Below are positions 1 through 8,485 of a DNA stretch of 15,916 nt, piece by piece. The DNA is from Bacteroidales bacterium UBA6360 (GTDB taxonomy: Bacteria; Bacteroidota; Bacteroidia; Bacteroidales; UBA932): assembly GCA_002440085.1 (NCBI GenBank), contig DJRM01000005.1:10324-26239 (forward strand). The letters run 5' to 3'. The first letter of the stretch is position 1. Every line of letters begins with the position of its first letter. The notes beneath the pieces are model-generated. The model was not told the DNA's origin, did not search any database, and saw only the letters and a list, made by a program, of their open reading frames with translations. The position numbers and the translations under genes are program-made.

Positions 1-82
1 GTCTTGTCAAAATCCTCACAACCATTAGGTTGCTGCGGTATTTGACTTCACCATCCACCTTGCACTCCATCTTTTTATGCAT
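1..82 (-). CDS. Possible 5' end of a divergent gene, partial, unrecognised
   Basis: An open minus-strand frame starts at the ATG whose first base is 82 and runs off the left edge after 27 codons. The peptide begins MHKKMECKVDGEVKYRSN. An AGGAG lies three bases before this ATG on the minus strand, but Shine-Dalgarno sequences mean little in Bacteroidetes. Twenty-seven open codons are weak evidence, and I recognise no family. The alternative is that this is non-coding sequence downstream of a plus-strand gene ending left of the window, which would suit the terminator at 108-141 better. Confidence 0.15.
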   Translation of the reverse strand, partial: MHKKMECKVDGEVKYRSNLMVVRILTR

Positions 83-107
83 CCACTCCTATCATAGTTG
101 GTAGATT

Positions 108-141
108 AAGCGGCTGGCTAAGATTTCTTGGCCAGCCGCTT
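108..141 (+). terminator. Rho-independent terminator upstream of the PUL
   Basis: Bases 108-122 pair with 127-141 in a 15-bp stem (11 outer Watson-Crick pairs, one G-T, then three more pairs) closing an ATTT loop. A T-rich stretch, GTTTCTTATT, overlaps and follows the 3' arm. This is a textbook intrinsic terminator on the plus strand. It would end transcription coming from the left and insulate the sigma factor gene. I see no clear Bacteroidetes promoter (TAnnTTTG) in the remaining bases 142-213. Confidence 0.8.
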
Positions 142-213
142 GTTTCTTATTAAAATCTGTCTTAACTTGCGGTCATTTCTCGTAACCACACGAAATAGGC
201 CGTCAGCCCCAAA

Positions 214-867
214 ATGAAAGAATCTCGCGAACTTGAGTCTCCGAAAAGTAACCATCAGAAAATTTCATGGCGTGAAATGATAAATGTGGACCAGAAGGTA
301 ATTGACGATGTCAATAAAGGCGACGAGCAGGCATTCAGGAGCTTGTTCGACTCATATTGGTCCTATCTCTGCTCCGTGGCTGCCATGTATGTGCCGGATT
401 CCTGTGCTGTGGAAGAAATTGTCAGTGATGTCTTCATGAGCATCTGGAATCATAGGGGGCACTATCGTGCGCCTATTCATGCCTATCTTGTGGGCTGTGT
501 CCGTAATGCCTGTGTCAGTCATCTTCGCTCAAGAATGCTGAAGGAGCGTCTGAAGGAAAGCTATGAAAAAGAACTTCTTCTTTTCGCACAGCAGCGTTGT
601 CTTGGCGATGAGCATCCGCTTGAGGCGCTTTCTGCAAAGGAAACGGAAGAGAGAATCAGAAAGATTGCTGCCAGCCTTCCGGAACGCTGCCGTCAGGTGT
701 TTGAACGATATTTCTACTATGGTGATTCCACCGAGACAATCGCTGAAAGAATGCATATCAGCCAGTCCACGGTAAGGGTGCAACTTAAGACGGCTCTTGA
801 CCGGATCAGGACCGAACTTGGTATGGCCGTCCTGTTTGCCTATGTCTTCAACGGTCTTGTCAATTAG
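214..867 (+). CDS. ECF RNA polymerase sigma factor (PUL regulator)
   Basis: A 217-residue sigma-70 family factor of the extracytoplasmic-function class. Region 2 lies at about residues 35-105 (DEQAFRSLFDSYW, then VEEIVSDVFMSIWNHR and YLVGCVRNACVSHLRSR). Region 4 lies at about 150-202 (LPERCRQVFERYFYYGDSTETIAERMHISQSTVRVQL carries the helix-turn-helix; read here as two adjoining parts). There is no region 1.1 or 3. The first 21 residues are extra compared with most Bacteroidales relatives, which begin near the ATG at 277 (MINVDQKVIDD), so that ATG may be the true start. The C-terminus is hydrophobic. It is followed by its anti-sigma factor and a SusC carrying an STN domain, the standard three-part trans-envelope switch of many PULs. 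Inference: it directs transcription of the SusC operon when the glycan is present. Confidence 0.93.
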   Translation: MKESRELESPKSNHQKISWREMINVDQKVIDDVNKGDEQAFRSLFDSYWSYLCSVAAMYVPDSCAVEEIVSDVFMSIWNHRGHYRAPIHAYLVGCVRNACVSHLRSRMLKERLKESYEKELLLFAQQRCLGDEHPLEALSAKETEERIRKIAASLPERCRQVFERYFYYGDSTETIAERMHISQSTVRVQLKTALDRIRTELGMAVLFAYVFNGLVN

Positions 868-894
868 GATCGATAAAATTTTTTCAAAATAATT

Positions 895-925
895 GCGCTC
901 CGGCTAAACACAGTCGGCGCTTTTT
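895..925 (+). terminator. Hairpin plus T run between sigma and anti-sigma genes (attenuator-like)
   Basis: Bases 895-898 pair with 917-920 (GCGC/GCGC) and 901-905 pair with 912-916 (CGGCT/AGTCG, one G-T). A TC bulge separates the two helices, the loop is AAACAC, and TTTTT follows at 921-925. This has the form of a weak intrinsic terminator and lies 12 bases before the anti-sigma start. It could lower read-through from the sigma gene into the rest of the locus, or mark the end of a short sigma-only transcript. Pairing was done by hand and no energy was computed. Confidence 0.4.
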
Positions 926-937
926 GCGTATTAGTGT

Positions 938-1948
938 ATGTCAATCAGAAAAAACGAAGAAAAGATGTTTGGGAATATGGATTTTGATGAGCTTGTCATC
1001 GACTATCTCTCCGGAAATCTCCGAGGCACGAAGGCGCGGGCTTTTCTGGACATGATTGATGCTGACGAAAAGTATGCGAGGCGTTTCGATGAACTTAACC
1101 GTCTCTATGCCTGTTCGCTCACTCCTTACTTTGAGGCGGGACGTGAGAGAAACTGGAAACTGCTACATCGTCGCATGGGCAGGACTTCAGTCAAAAGGAT
1201 TTTTGTGCCCGGCTGGTTCCGGTTGGCTGCGGCTCTTGTGATTGGAGTCGTGTCCGGAATCGGAGTTTCCATGTGGCGCGCCAGGGATGTACAGGGGCAG
1301 ATGCTCTGCGAAGTTGTTGTTCCGGAGGGCTCGCGAACATCATTGGTTCTTCCTGATAGTTCCACCGTATGGCTCAATTCGGGTTCCCGGCTTTCATACG
1401 CCAAGGATTTCGGAAGAAAAAACAGGAATATCAGTTTGAGCGGAGAGGGTTTTTTTGAGGTTCGGCGCGACGAAAAACATCCGTTCGTAGTCAGTGCGGA
1501 TGCCTTGAAGGTCAAAGTTCTCGGAACTGTATTCAATGTGTGTGCGGAAAAGAATGGTGACGATGTTTTTGTGGACCTTGTCAAAGGGAAAGTTGAGGTG
1601 ACGTCGGAAACAGGGGAGTCACTTATCCTTGCCCCCGGTCATCGGGCTGTGCTTGACAGAAAGACCGGGAAATTAGCGTCGTCTCTGTCCGTGCCTTTCG
1701 TTTCCGATTGGGTGAGCGGCAGGATGTCATTTTCCAATGCCCCTGTCACGGAGATACTTGCGCGTCTTCAAAAGCATTTCAATGTCAGGATAAAGGTGCT
1801 TGACGACCGTCTTTCGGAAGAATATTTTTCCGGAAGCATAGACCTTGGACTTACGCTCGATGAAATATTGAAATACCTCGATGTTGATGAAAAATATTCC
1901 GTGACAATGAGAGACGGAATCATATATGTTTCTGACAGAAAAAGATAG
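938..1948 (+). CDS. FecR-family anti-sigma factor
   Basis: A 336-residue inner-membrane protein expected to hold the upstream ECF sigma factor inactive and release it on a signal from the STN domain of SusC. Residues 1-90 form the cytoplasmic sigma-binding part (MDFDELVIDYLSGNL is typical). A single membrane helix spans about 94-112 (FRLAAALVIGVVSGIGVSM). The FecR domain occupies about 125-230 and includes PEGSRTSLVLPDSSTVWLN and LSGEGFFEV, both very typical. A DUF4974-like domain fills about 262-333 (GRMSFSNAPVTEILARLQ to GIIYVSDRKR). Starts at 965 or 977 are possible; 938 is kept as the longest. It is 70 bases after the sigma gene and 37 before SusC, consistent with co-transcription. Confidence 0.93.
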   Translation: MSIRKNEEKMFGNMDFDELVIDYLSGNLRGTKARAFLDMIDADEKYARRFDELNRLYACSLTPYFEAGRERNWKLLHRRMGRTSVKRIFVPGWFRLAAALVIGVVSGIGVSMWRARDVQGQMLCEVVVPEGSRTSLVLPDSSTVWLNSGSRLSYAKDFGRKNRNISLSGEGFFEVRRDEKHPFVVSADALKVKVLGTVFNVCAEKNGDDVFVDLVKGKVEVTSETGESLILAPGHRAVLDRKTGKLASSLSVPFVSDWVSGRMSFSNAPVTEILARLQKHFNVRIKVLDDRLSEEYFSGSIDLGLTLDEILKYLDVDEKYSVTMRDGIIYVSDRKR

Positions 1949-1985
1949 ATAAATAAATTGTTTAACTGATAACCATTTGCATCAA

Positions 1986-4900
1986 ATGACTGAATTTATC
2001 CCTTGTCTGAGGAAATCTTTCAGACGATGTTTGTCTGCTGTCGTCCTGTTTTTGGCCGTGGGGTTTGCGGCAGAGGCACAGTCGGCTGCGGACATCCGGG
2101 TTACGGTCCACCAGAAAGACCGGCCCATCGTGGCTCTGCTCGACGAAATCGGAAGGCAGTGCGACTGTTCGTTCATCATTCGCGACAACGATGTCGGGAC
2201 GGAGCATAAATTTTCCGTTGACGCTGACAATGAGCGGCTTGACACTGTTCTTAAGCGACTGCTTGCCGGCACGGAACTCCAGTATCAGATTGACGGGCGA
2301 AAGATTTCCATATTCCGTCCGGAAACAAAGAAAAACCCGTCAGGGGGAAGAAATCTTAGAGGCATAGTCACTGACGAGGATGGACAGCCTCTTGTCGGAG
2401 CCATTGTCCTGTTTCCGAACAACCCCTCCGCAGGCACCGAGACGGGCCTTGACGGAAGGTTCGAGATTGAGGTCCCGGATGGGGAAGACAGGCTGACCGT
2501 GTCGATAATCGGATTCGAGCAGAAGACGGTAACGCTCCCGAAGGATTTCTCCGGAGTGCTTGAAGTGAGCCTCGTCGAGGACGTGCAGATGCTTGATGAC
2601 GTGGTAGTCGTCGGCTACGGCGTCCAGCGCAAGAGTGTTGTGACGGCGGCCATCAGCAGCGTCAAGGGCGATGCACTCACGCAGACGGCGGGAACACGTG
2701 TGGACAATCTGCTGAAGGGCATGGTGTCAGGTGTTACAATCACGCAGAACTCCGGTCAGCCTGGTTCCGGGACAAAGGTCCGCATACGCGGCATCGGAAC
2801 AATCAATGACAGCAACCCTCTCTACATTGTTGATGGAATGCCGGTCAGCGGCAGCATCGACTATCTCAACCCTGCAGACATTATGTCTGTGGAGATTTTA
2901 AAGGATGCTGCGTCGGCGGCAATATATGGTGCCCGAGGCGCGAACGGGGTCATCCTCGTGACCACTCGGCAGGGCAGCAGTGACCGTCTGTCTGTGGATT
3001 ATTCATTTTCCTATGGATGGCAGAGTCCGTGGCGTACAAAGGATGTGCTGGATGCCACGGAATATGCTGTGCTGATGAACGAAATGAACATGAACAGCGG
3101 CATGTCCCCTGTGTATGATGACCCCAAGTCATTCGGCAGGGGCACGGACTGGCAGAAAGAGGTCTTCAACTATAATGCTCCTGTCATAGAGCATCAGGCG
3201 AGCATCAGTGGCGGCAATGACAAACTGAGTTATTATCTTTCATTCGGCTATCTCTACAACGAGGGCATTATCGGCGGGAACTATAATCGCTCAAACTATG
3301 ACCGCTACAGCGCACGTGCAAACACCACCTACACATTCTTTGACCATTCGGAGCGAAATTGGCTGCGGAACTTCAAGGGTGGTGTCAATATGGCCTATTC
3401 ACGCACGACATCAATGAGCATCGGGGAGAACAGCGAGCGCGGGAGCATACTCGGGAGCGCCGTGTCCATGTCGCCGATAATGAAAGTCTATGCCGATGAC
3501 CCGCAGGCTGTCCTTTCCGCTCATCCGAATGCTGTTACGGACTCCAATGGAAATGTCTTTGCCATTGCGGGAGACGATTTCGGGAATATGGTGAATCCTC
3601 TCGCGTCCCTCAGCCTTCCGGGTGACAAGTCGAAGGCGGACAAACTGGTCGGCAATGTGTTCGGAGAACTGGAACTCTATAAGGGATTGAAATTCAAGTC
3701 CTCCTATGGCGTGGAACTGATTTTCAGCGGTAATGACGGCTATCAGATGCCTTATTGGCTCGGACGATATACCTACATGGACCGTTCTTCCGTATGGTCA
3801 AGCATGAGCCGCCTCTTCACATGGCAGGTGGAGAATACTCTTTCATATAATTGTCGGATTGCAGAGCGGCATGACCTCACGATACTTCTCGGACAGTCCG
3901 CCTCGTCTTCGCAGTCGCAGAGTGTCGGAGGTTCAAGCTACGATCTCGGAAACCCCAAACAGCCGTGGATAGACAACACTGAGTCTGACACCAACTCCCG
4001 CAGCGCGTGGGGCTCGCTGTCCCCATTCCATAGGCTTCTGTCGTGGTTCGGAAGAGTAAGTTACAACTATGACGAGAGATATATGGCCGAACTCACGCTC
4101 CGCCGTGACGGCTCGTCGAACTTCGGCCCGTCGCACAAATGGGCGACATTCCCGTCTGTTTCCCTCGGATGGAACATCACGAACGAGCCGTTCATGCAGA
4201 ACCGCCCGGCGCAAATATCCGCACTCAAGCTCCGAGGGAGCTGGGGACTCAACGGAAATGAATCGATAGGGTCGTTCCGCTACATCTCAACCGTAACTTC
4301 CGGCGTCGGATACATTTTGGGTCCCGAGGGGCTCAATTCGATAAAGCCGGGCGTGACGCCGGTCGCCTATCCTAATGACCGGCTCAAATGGGAACAGTCG
4401 GAGCAGTACAATGTCGGACTGGATGCGGGATTCTTCGGCAACTCTCTGACATTTACCATAGACTGGTTCAACAAGAGGACAAACGGGATGCTCATGACAG
4501 TTCCTCTTCCTCAATATATCGGGAACTCAAGGCCTTACGGCAATGTGGGCGATATGATGAACATAGGAGTGGAGATGGACATTCGTTACCGTTTTGCCAA
4601 GGGTGACTTCAATTTTGAGATAGGCGGTAATGCGACATATGTGAAGAATCGTGTCATCCGCCTCGGCAATCAGAACGGATGGGCGAACTATGACACGGTG
4701 CTCGGAAACATCGGCACCATCACCCGTGCGGAAAACGGAGAGCCTTTCCCTTTCTTCTATGGAATGCGCACGGACGGGATATTCCAGACGCAGGAGGAGG
4801 TTTCTTCATATGTTAATGCGGCTGGGGAGATGCTCCAGAAAGACGCGAAGCCGGGTGATGTCAGATTTGTTGATGTGAATGGCGACGGCACCATTGATGA

Positions 4901-5414
4901 CGAGGACCGCACAAAGATAGGGAAGGGGTCTCCGGGCTGGATCCTCGGAGCCCACATCAGCATCGGATGGAAACGTATAGACCTGTCCGCATTACTATAT
5001 GCCTCAATAGGCAACGACATCTTCGATGCTTCCTATCGCTCTGACTATCCCTATCTGAATATGCCGCGCTATATGCTTTCGCGTTGGACCGGTCCGGGGT
5101 CTTCCAACAGGATTCCGCGTCTTTCCCGCAAGGTGGATGCGACAAACTGGCAGTCTTCCGACCTCTATGTTCATGACGGGTCTTTTCTGCGTCTGCGTAA
5201 TCTGCAGCTCGGCTATACGATGCCTGAGAAATGGATGAATACGATATTCGTTCAAAGACTGCGCTTCTATGTCGGCGTCGAGAATCTCTTCACGCTCACC
5301 CGCTATGACGGCTTTGATCCTGAGATTGCGTCCGGAGGCACATCCACCGGAGTTGACAGAGGAGTCTATCCGACTCCGCGAACAGTTTCTGTCGGTGTTC
5401 AAGTGACTTTCTGA
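1986..5414 (+). CDS. SusC/RagA-family TonB-dependent transporter with STN domain
   Basis: An outer-membrane oligosaccharide importer of 1142 residues. The frame opens at a TTG (1977), but the ATG at 1986 gives a normal signal peptide (RKSFRRCLSAVVLFLAVGF, cleavage near AEAQS, about residue 33). Order: STN domain, about 36-112, which contacts FecR in TonB-dependent transducers; carboxypeptidase-regulatory-like domain, about 125-200; a TonB-box-like stretch (DDVVVVGYG); plug, about 213-332 (VRIRGIGTINDSNPLYIVDG, AASAAIYGARGANGVILVTT); then the beta-barrel, ending in aromatic residues with final VTF. A dockerin-like calcium loop, DVNGDGTIDDED, sits near 4873-4908 as in many SusC proteins. It pairs with the SusD gene 55 bases downstream. 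The STN domain marks it as both transporter and signal receiver. Frame intact. Confidence 0.96.
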   Translation: MTEFIPCLRKSFRRCLSAVVLFLAVGFAAEAQSAADIRVTVHQKDRPIVALLDEIGRQCDCSFIIRDNDVGTEHKFSVDADNERLDTVLKRLLAGTELQYQIDGRKISIFRPETKKNPSGGRNLRGIVTDEDGQPLVGAIVLFPNNPSAGTETGLDGRFEIEVPDGEDRLTVSIIGFEQKTVTLPKDFSGVLEVSLVEDVQMLDDVVVVGYGVQRKSVVTAAISSVKGDALTQTAGTRVDNLLKGMVSGVTITQNSGQPGSGTKVRIRGIGTINDSNPLYIVDGMPVSGSIDYLNPADIMSVEILKDAASAAIYGARGANGVILVTTRQGSSDRLSVDYSFSYGWQSPWRTKDVLDATEYAVLMNEMNMNSGMSPVYDDPKSFGRGTDWQKEVFNYNAPVIEHQASISGGNDKLSYYLSFGYLYNEGIIGGNYNRSNYDRYSARANTTYTFFDHSERNWLRNFKGGVNMAYSRTTSMSIGENSERGSILGSAVSMSPIMKVYADDPQAVLSAHPNAVTDSNGNVFAIAGDDFGNMVNPLASLSLPGDKSKADKLVGNVFGELELYKGLKFKSSYGVELIFSGNDGYQMPYWLGRYTYMDRSSVWSSMSRLFTWQVENTLSYNCRIAERHDLTILLGQSASSSQSQSVGGSSYDLGNPKQPWIDNTESDTNSRSAWGSLSPFHRLLSWFGRVSYNYDERYMAELTLRRDGSSNFGPSHKWATFPSVSLGWNITNEPFMQNRPAQISALKLRGSWGLNGNESIGSFRYISTVTSGVGYILGPEGLNSIKPGVTPVAYPNDRLKWEQSEQYNVGLDAGFFGNSLTFTIDWFNKRTNGMLMTVPLPQYIGNSRPYGNVGDMMNIGVEMDIRYRFAKGDFNFEIGGNATYVKNRVIRLGNQNGWANYDTVLGNIGTITRAENGEPFPFFYGMRTDGIFQTQEEVSSYVNAAGEMLQKDAKPGDVRFVDVNGDGTIDDEDRTKIGKGSPGWILGAHISIGWKRIDLSALLYASIGNDIFDASYRSDYPYLNMPRYMLSRWTGPGSSNRIPRLSRKVDATNWQSSDLYVHDGSFLRLRNLQLGYTMPEKWMNTIFVQRLRFYVGVENLFTLTRYDGFDPEIASGGTSTGVDRGVYPTPRTVSVGVQVTF

Positions 5415-5469
5415 ACCGTAGGCATAAACTTTTGTCCTTGAAAATAGGAAACTCCTTAAAATTTTGAAA

Positions 5470-7002
5470 ATGAAAAAGATATATACAATATTAGCCTTTC
5501 TTGGACTTTTTGTTACGTCTTCTTGTTCCTCGGATTTCCTCAATGTCACTCCGACAACGGAAATACCCGAAGACGAATATTTCGGCGACTACGAAAAACT
5601 GATAAAAGGGCTTATGGCGGCATACGCTCCTATGCAGTGGCCGGATTTCGTATTCGGAGGCTATGCTCCGTTGCAGTTCGTCTCTGATGTCATGTCGGAC
5701 GATGTCCGCGTGGGCGGCGCGAATGAGACTGACGTTCCGTATCTTCATCTGATGCGCAACTTTTCCGCTACTCCGAACTACACGCCCTCGACCCTCTGGG
5801 TCACATTCTATTCCGGGGTCTATCGGGCCAACCTCGTCTTGAAATATGTCGGGACGGCAAGCGGGATGTCGGCGGCATCGCGCAGCCGTATCAGGGCAGA
5901 GGCGTTGACTCTCCGGGCGTGGAACTACAGCTGGCTCTGGAAACTTTTCGGGAATGTCCCTTATTACACGAAGAATCCTTCCGGACCGTATATCGTCGAA
6001 CAGTATGAGGCGGACAGGGTATATTCGGAGATACTTAAGGATCTTGACTCGGCCCTTGAAGGCAGTGCGCTTCCCAAGGTGGTGAAGTCTTCCGAATATG
6101 GCCGCTTCACCCGGGCGGCAGCTCAGATGCTGCGTGCCAATGTGGTCATGTACCAGAAAGACGAAGCTATGTACGGAACTGTCCTTGCGGATTTGCGGGA
6201 AATCATAGGGTCGCGGCTCTATAGCCTGCGTCCGGATTTCGCGGGTATTTGGACAGATGCCGGGGAGTGGTGTCAGGAGTCGATTTTTGAAGTCAACTAC
6301 ACGGATTCCCCGAGCGAGCGCACATGGGAAAGCCCTACAAAGGTCGGTGGTTCCGTATTTCCTACACTCATCGGCATAAACGGATATTCGGGGCCGGAGT
6401 TCGATACCGGCGGCTACGGGTTTGAGCCGGTGGAGAAGTCGCTCTATGATGCTTTTGAGCCTGATGACACCAGACGTGACGCGACCATACTCTGCTTTTC
6501 CAAATGGCAGCAGGCTCATCCGGAAGCCACATACACTCCTCGTTATGACGACACAGGCTATTTCAACCGCAAATACCTCGGCCGCTCCGACGGGCACAGC
6601 CGCTATAACGGCAATGCCCCCGAACTCAATTTTCGCAATAACTACAGGGTCTGGCGCTATTCTGAGGCTCTTCTTGCGGCGGCTGAGCTTATAGTCCGCA
6701 CCGGAGGGCCGCAGACTGAAGCCGACTCCTATCTGAATGAGGTCAGAGCAAGGGCGTTCGGAATGAAAACAACAGACGCCGCATTTGCTGCAAGGAAACG
6801 CACCGCCACTCTTGAAAACATCCTTCTTGAAAACCGGCTTGAATTTGCGCTGGAAGGGCACAGGTTCTGGGATCTCGTGCGTTTCGGCAAGGCCGGGCAG
6901 GTTCTCGGGGAAAGAGGCTATACCGAATCGAAGAAGTGGCTGCCGATTCCACAGTCCGAAATCGATCAGGCTCAGGGAACATTGAAACAAAACCAATATT
7001 GA
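5470..7002 (+). CDS. SusD/RagB-family glycan-binding outer-membrane lipoprotein
   Basis: A surface lipoprotein of 510 residues forming the lid over SusC and delivering oligosaccharide to it. The ATG at 5470 is preferred over the TTG at 5464. The signal peptide ends at lipidated Cys19 (FVTSSC), followed by SDFLNVTPTTEIPEDEYF, a classic SusD N-terminus. Tetratricopeptide-like helices include RAEALTLRAWNYSWLWKLFG (about 142-161). The C-terminus has the family blocks LENRLEFALEGHRFWDLVRFG and KKWLPIPQSEID. Length is normal for the family. Trp-rich stretches (PMQWPDF, SWLWKL) could include binding residues, but the ligand cannot be read from sequence. Confidence 0.95.
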   Translation: MKKIYTILAFLGLFVTSSCSSDFLNVTPTTEIPEDEYFGDYEKLIKGLMAAYAPMQWPDFVFGGYAPLQFVSDVMSDDVRVGGANETDVPYLHLMRNFSATPNYTPSTLWVTFYSGVYRANLVLKYVGTASGMSAASRSRIRAEALTLRAWNYSWLWKLFGNVPYYTKNPSGPYIVEQYEADRVYSEILKDLDSALEGSALPKVVKSSEYGRFTRAAAQMLRANVVMYQKDEAMYGTVLADLREIIGSRLYSLRPDFAGIWTDAGEWCQESIFEVNYTDSPSERTWESPTKVGGSVFPTLIGINGYSGPEFDTGGYGFEPVEKSLYDAFEPDDTRRDATILCFSKWQQAHPEATYTPRYDDTGYFNRKYLGRSDGHSRYNGNAPELNFRNNYRVWRYSEALLAAAELIVRTGGPQTEADSYLNEVRARAFGMKTTDAAFAARKRTATLENILLENRLEFALEGHRFWDLVRFGKAGQVLGERGYTESKKWLPIPQSEIDQAQGTLKQNQY

Positions 7003-7054
7003 CAACACATGGAAATATCTATAACACACATACTTATTGATAACAAATAGACTT

Positions 7055-8479
7055 ATGAAACGAATTCTTACAATCTTTGCATTGACGGTTCTGGCAGCTG
7101 CCTGCTCCGGGTCTTCATTTGAACTTGGCGAGACTCCGGACATCAAGGCCCCGAAATATTCAGTGGCTCCGGAAAAGGACAGCCCGAACATAATAAGGTT
7201 CACTTTTGACGAGGAGGGGGTGTCCCCGTTCTGGAAAATCAGAAAGCCGGACGGAAGCTATCTCGAGAGCAGCAGCCGTGACTTCACTCTGCGTTATTTC
7301 ATGAAGGGCGAGTATGACGGCACGCTCACGGTTTACGGGCGCGGAGGAATGGATGAGCCTGTTCCGTTCACATTCAGCGTGACTGAAAACGACCCGGTCG
7401 TGAAGAAGCTCACCGGCGACGGTACTCAGAAAGTCTGGGTTTGGAACTGGTATGCGGACAAGCATTTCGGCGAAGGGGCGCGTGACTCAAAGGAACCGGA
7501 CTGGTGGCCTGTGGCAGCGTGGGAAATGAAGGATTTCACCATGTACGACGATGAACTTTCATTCATCACTGACACATGGGACTATGTGCTTGACACCAAG
7601 GGAAAGATTTATGCCGACGGCACGGTTCTGACGTTGCTTGACCCGGACGGTTTCCCTGAAGGAGGCAGCTACAGGGCGACCGACATCGCCTACACCCAGC
7701 CATCTGGCCAGAAGTGGGGGCTCTATGCCGACGAGAACGGGACGCTGTGGCTCAGCTTCTCTGCCTGTGGATTTCCGTCCTATCCGTGCTGTCCTTCGGC
7801 CATGGGAGGAGCATACGAGGTGCTGGAGCTTTCGGACGATGTCCTTTCCCTGAAATACGACACCGGTTCAGACACTTACGGCTCGTGGTTTTTCCGCTTT
7901 GTGCTCAAGGGCACGCAGCCGCAGACCGGAGGCGGTGAAAAACCGGACAAACCGGATCAGCCGGACACGCCTTCGATGACGGAATTGGAGAAGTCTCTTA
8001 CAACAAATGAGGACGGCTCGCAGAAACTGTGGGTTTGGGACCATACGACCAAGGGCCACTATGGTGAGGGCGACAAGGATGCCCTTGAACCTAACTGGTG
8101 GTCGGTTGAACCGGATGAGATGAAGAACTATTCGATGTATGACGACGAGCTTGAGTTCCGTTTCGACGGTCATGCCTATATCCTTCATTCCAACGGCTAT
8201 GTCTATTGCGACAAGGCGGCACTCTCCGCGATGCGATATGAGGGGAATGAGGCCACTGACATAGAATACAGCCAGCCGGAGGGTCAGAGTTGGAAAATAG
8301 TTGAGGAAGACGGAGTGAATTACATAGTCTTTTCCGATATGGCCTTCCCGAGCGCGATTCCGGTTCCTGCGGCTCTCGGAGGCAAGTACAGGATTCTTGC
8401 ACTGACGGCCGACTGCCTCTACCTGCGTCTTCAGACGACGGATGATTCATGGTATTTCCGTTTCATCGCGAAAAGATAA
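7055..8479 (+). CDS. SusE-position surface glycan-binding lipoprotein with duplicated domain
   Basis: A lipoprotein of 474 residues placed right after SusD, the usual site of a surface glycan-binding protein (SGBP). The ATG at 7055 is chosen over the TTG at 7037; Cys17 in VLAAAC is the lipidation site. Residues about 24-112 look like an Ig/PKD-type beta domain. Two related domains follow, at residues about 119-286 and 315-474, joined by a Pro-rich linker (PQTGGGEKPDKPDQPDTP). Both copies share QK-V/L-WVW, GEG, EP-D/N-WW, EMK, MYDDEL and a W-F-F/Y-F-RF ending. The exposed Trp/Tyr residues fit carbohydrate binding. I recall similar WVW/FG-G/WW domains in Bacteroidetes proteins beside GH16 and GH3 genes, but cannot search. 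No catalytic motif is seen. Six bases separate it from GH16. Confidence 0.82.
   Translation: MKRILTIFALTVLAAACSGSSFELGETPDIKAPKYSVAPEKDSPNIIRFTFDEEGVSPFWKIRKPDGSYLESSSRDFTLRYFMKGEYDGTLTVYGRGGMDEPVPFTFSVTENDPVVKKLTGDGTQKVWVWNWYADKHFGEGARDSKEPDWWPVAAWEMKDFTMYDDELSFITDTWDYVLDTKGKIYADGTVLTLLDPDGFPEGGSYRATDIAYTQPSGQKWGLYADENGTLWLSFSACGFPSYPCCPSAMGGAYEVLELSDDVLSLKYDTGSDTYGSWFFRFVLKGTQPQTGGGEKPDKPDQPDTPSMTELEKSLTTNEDGSQKLWVWDHTTKGHYGEGDKDALEPNWWSVEPDEMKNYSMYDDELEFRFDGHAYILHSNGYVYCDKAALSAMRYEGNEATDIEYSQPEGQSWKIVEEDGVNYIVFSDMAFPSAIPVPAALGGKYRILALTADCLYLRLQTTDDSWYFRFIAKR
7409..7912 (+). repeat. First copy of duplicated SGBP domain
   Basis: This stretch encodes residues about 119-286 of the SGBP, from LTGDGTQKVWVW to WFFRFVLKG. 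Over a 43-residue gapless stretch starting at WVW, 23 positions match the second copy by hand count. The equivalent lysines are 198 codons apart. This copy has an insertion around ACGFPSYPCCPSAMGG, where the second has MAFPSAIPVPAALGG. Confidence 0.85.
7997..8476 (+). repeat. Second copy of duplicated SGBP domain
   Basis: This stretch encodes residues about 315-474, from LTTNEDGSQKLWVW to the C-terminal WYFRFIAKR. It keeps the WW, EMK, MYDDEL and GGKYRIL blocks of the first copy but lacks its cysteines in the FPS-x-P loop. Identity is confined to key blocks, so the duplication is old rather than recent. Confidence 0.85.
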
Positions 8480-8485
8480 AATTTT

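Noticed and set aside
1977..1985. TTG start for SusC (and similar TTG/GTG starts at 5464, 7037 and 10557)
   Set aside because: In each case a nearby downstream ATG gives a standard signal peptide or lipobox, so the non-ATG starts are longest-frame artefacts.
5004..5549. A minus-strand open frame spanning the SusC end, the intergenic gap and the SusD start
   Set aside because: The gap is explained as the short SusC-SusD spacer; the translation has no domain or start signal.
7003..7054. Promoter candidates in the short gaps of the PUL, judged against the Bacteroidetes TAnnTTTG element
   Set aside because: No gap showed a convincing match with a properly spaced upstream element, so none was annotated.
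5491..7203. A 570-codon open frame on the minus strand across the SusD gene
   Set aside because: It mirrors SusD, whose signal peptide, SusD N-terminus and C-terminal family blocks are clear. The antisense translation shows no recognisable domain and is rich in Arg, Pro and Ile as expected from codon-bias shadows.
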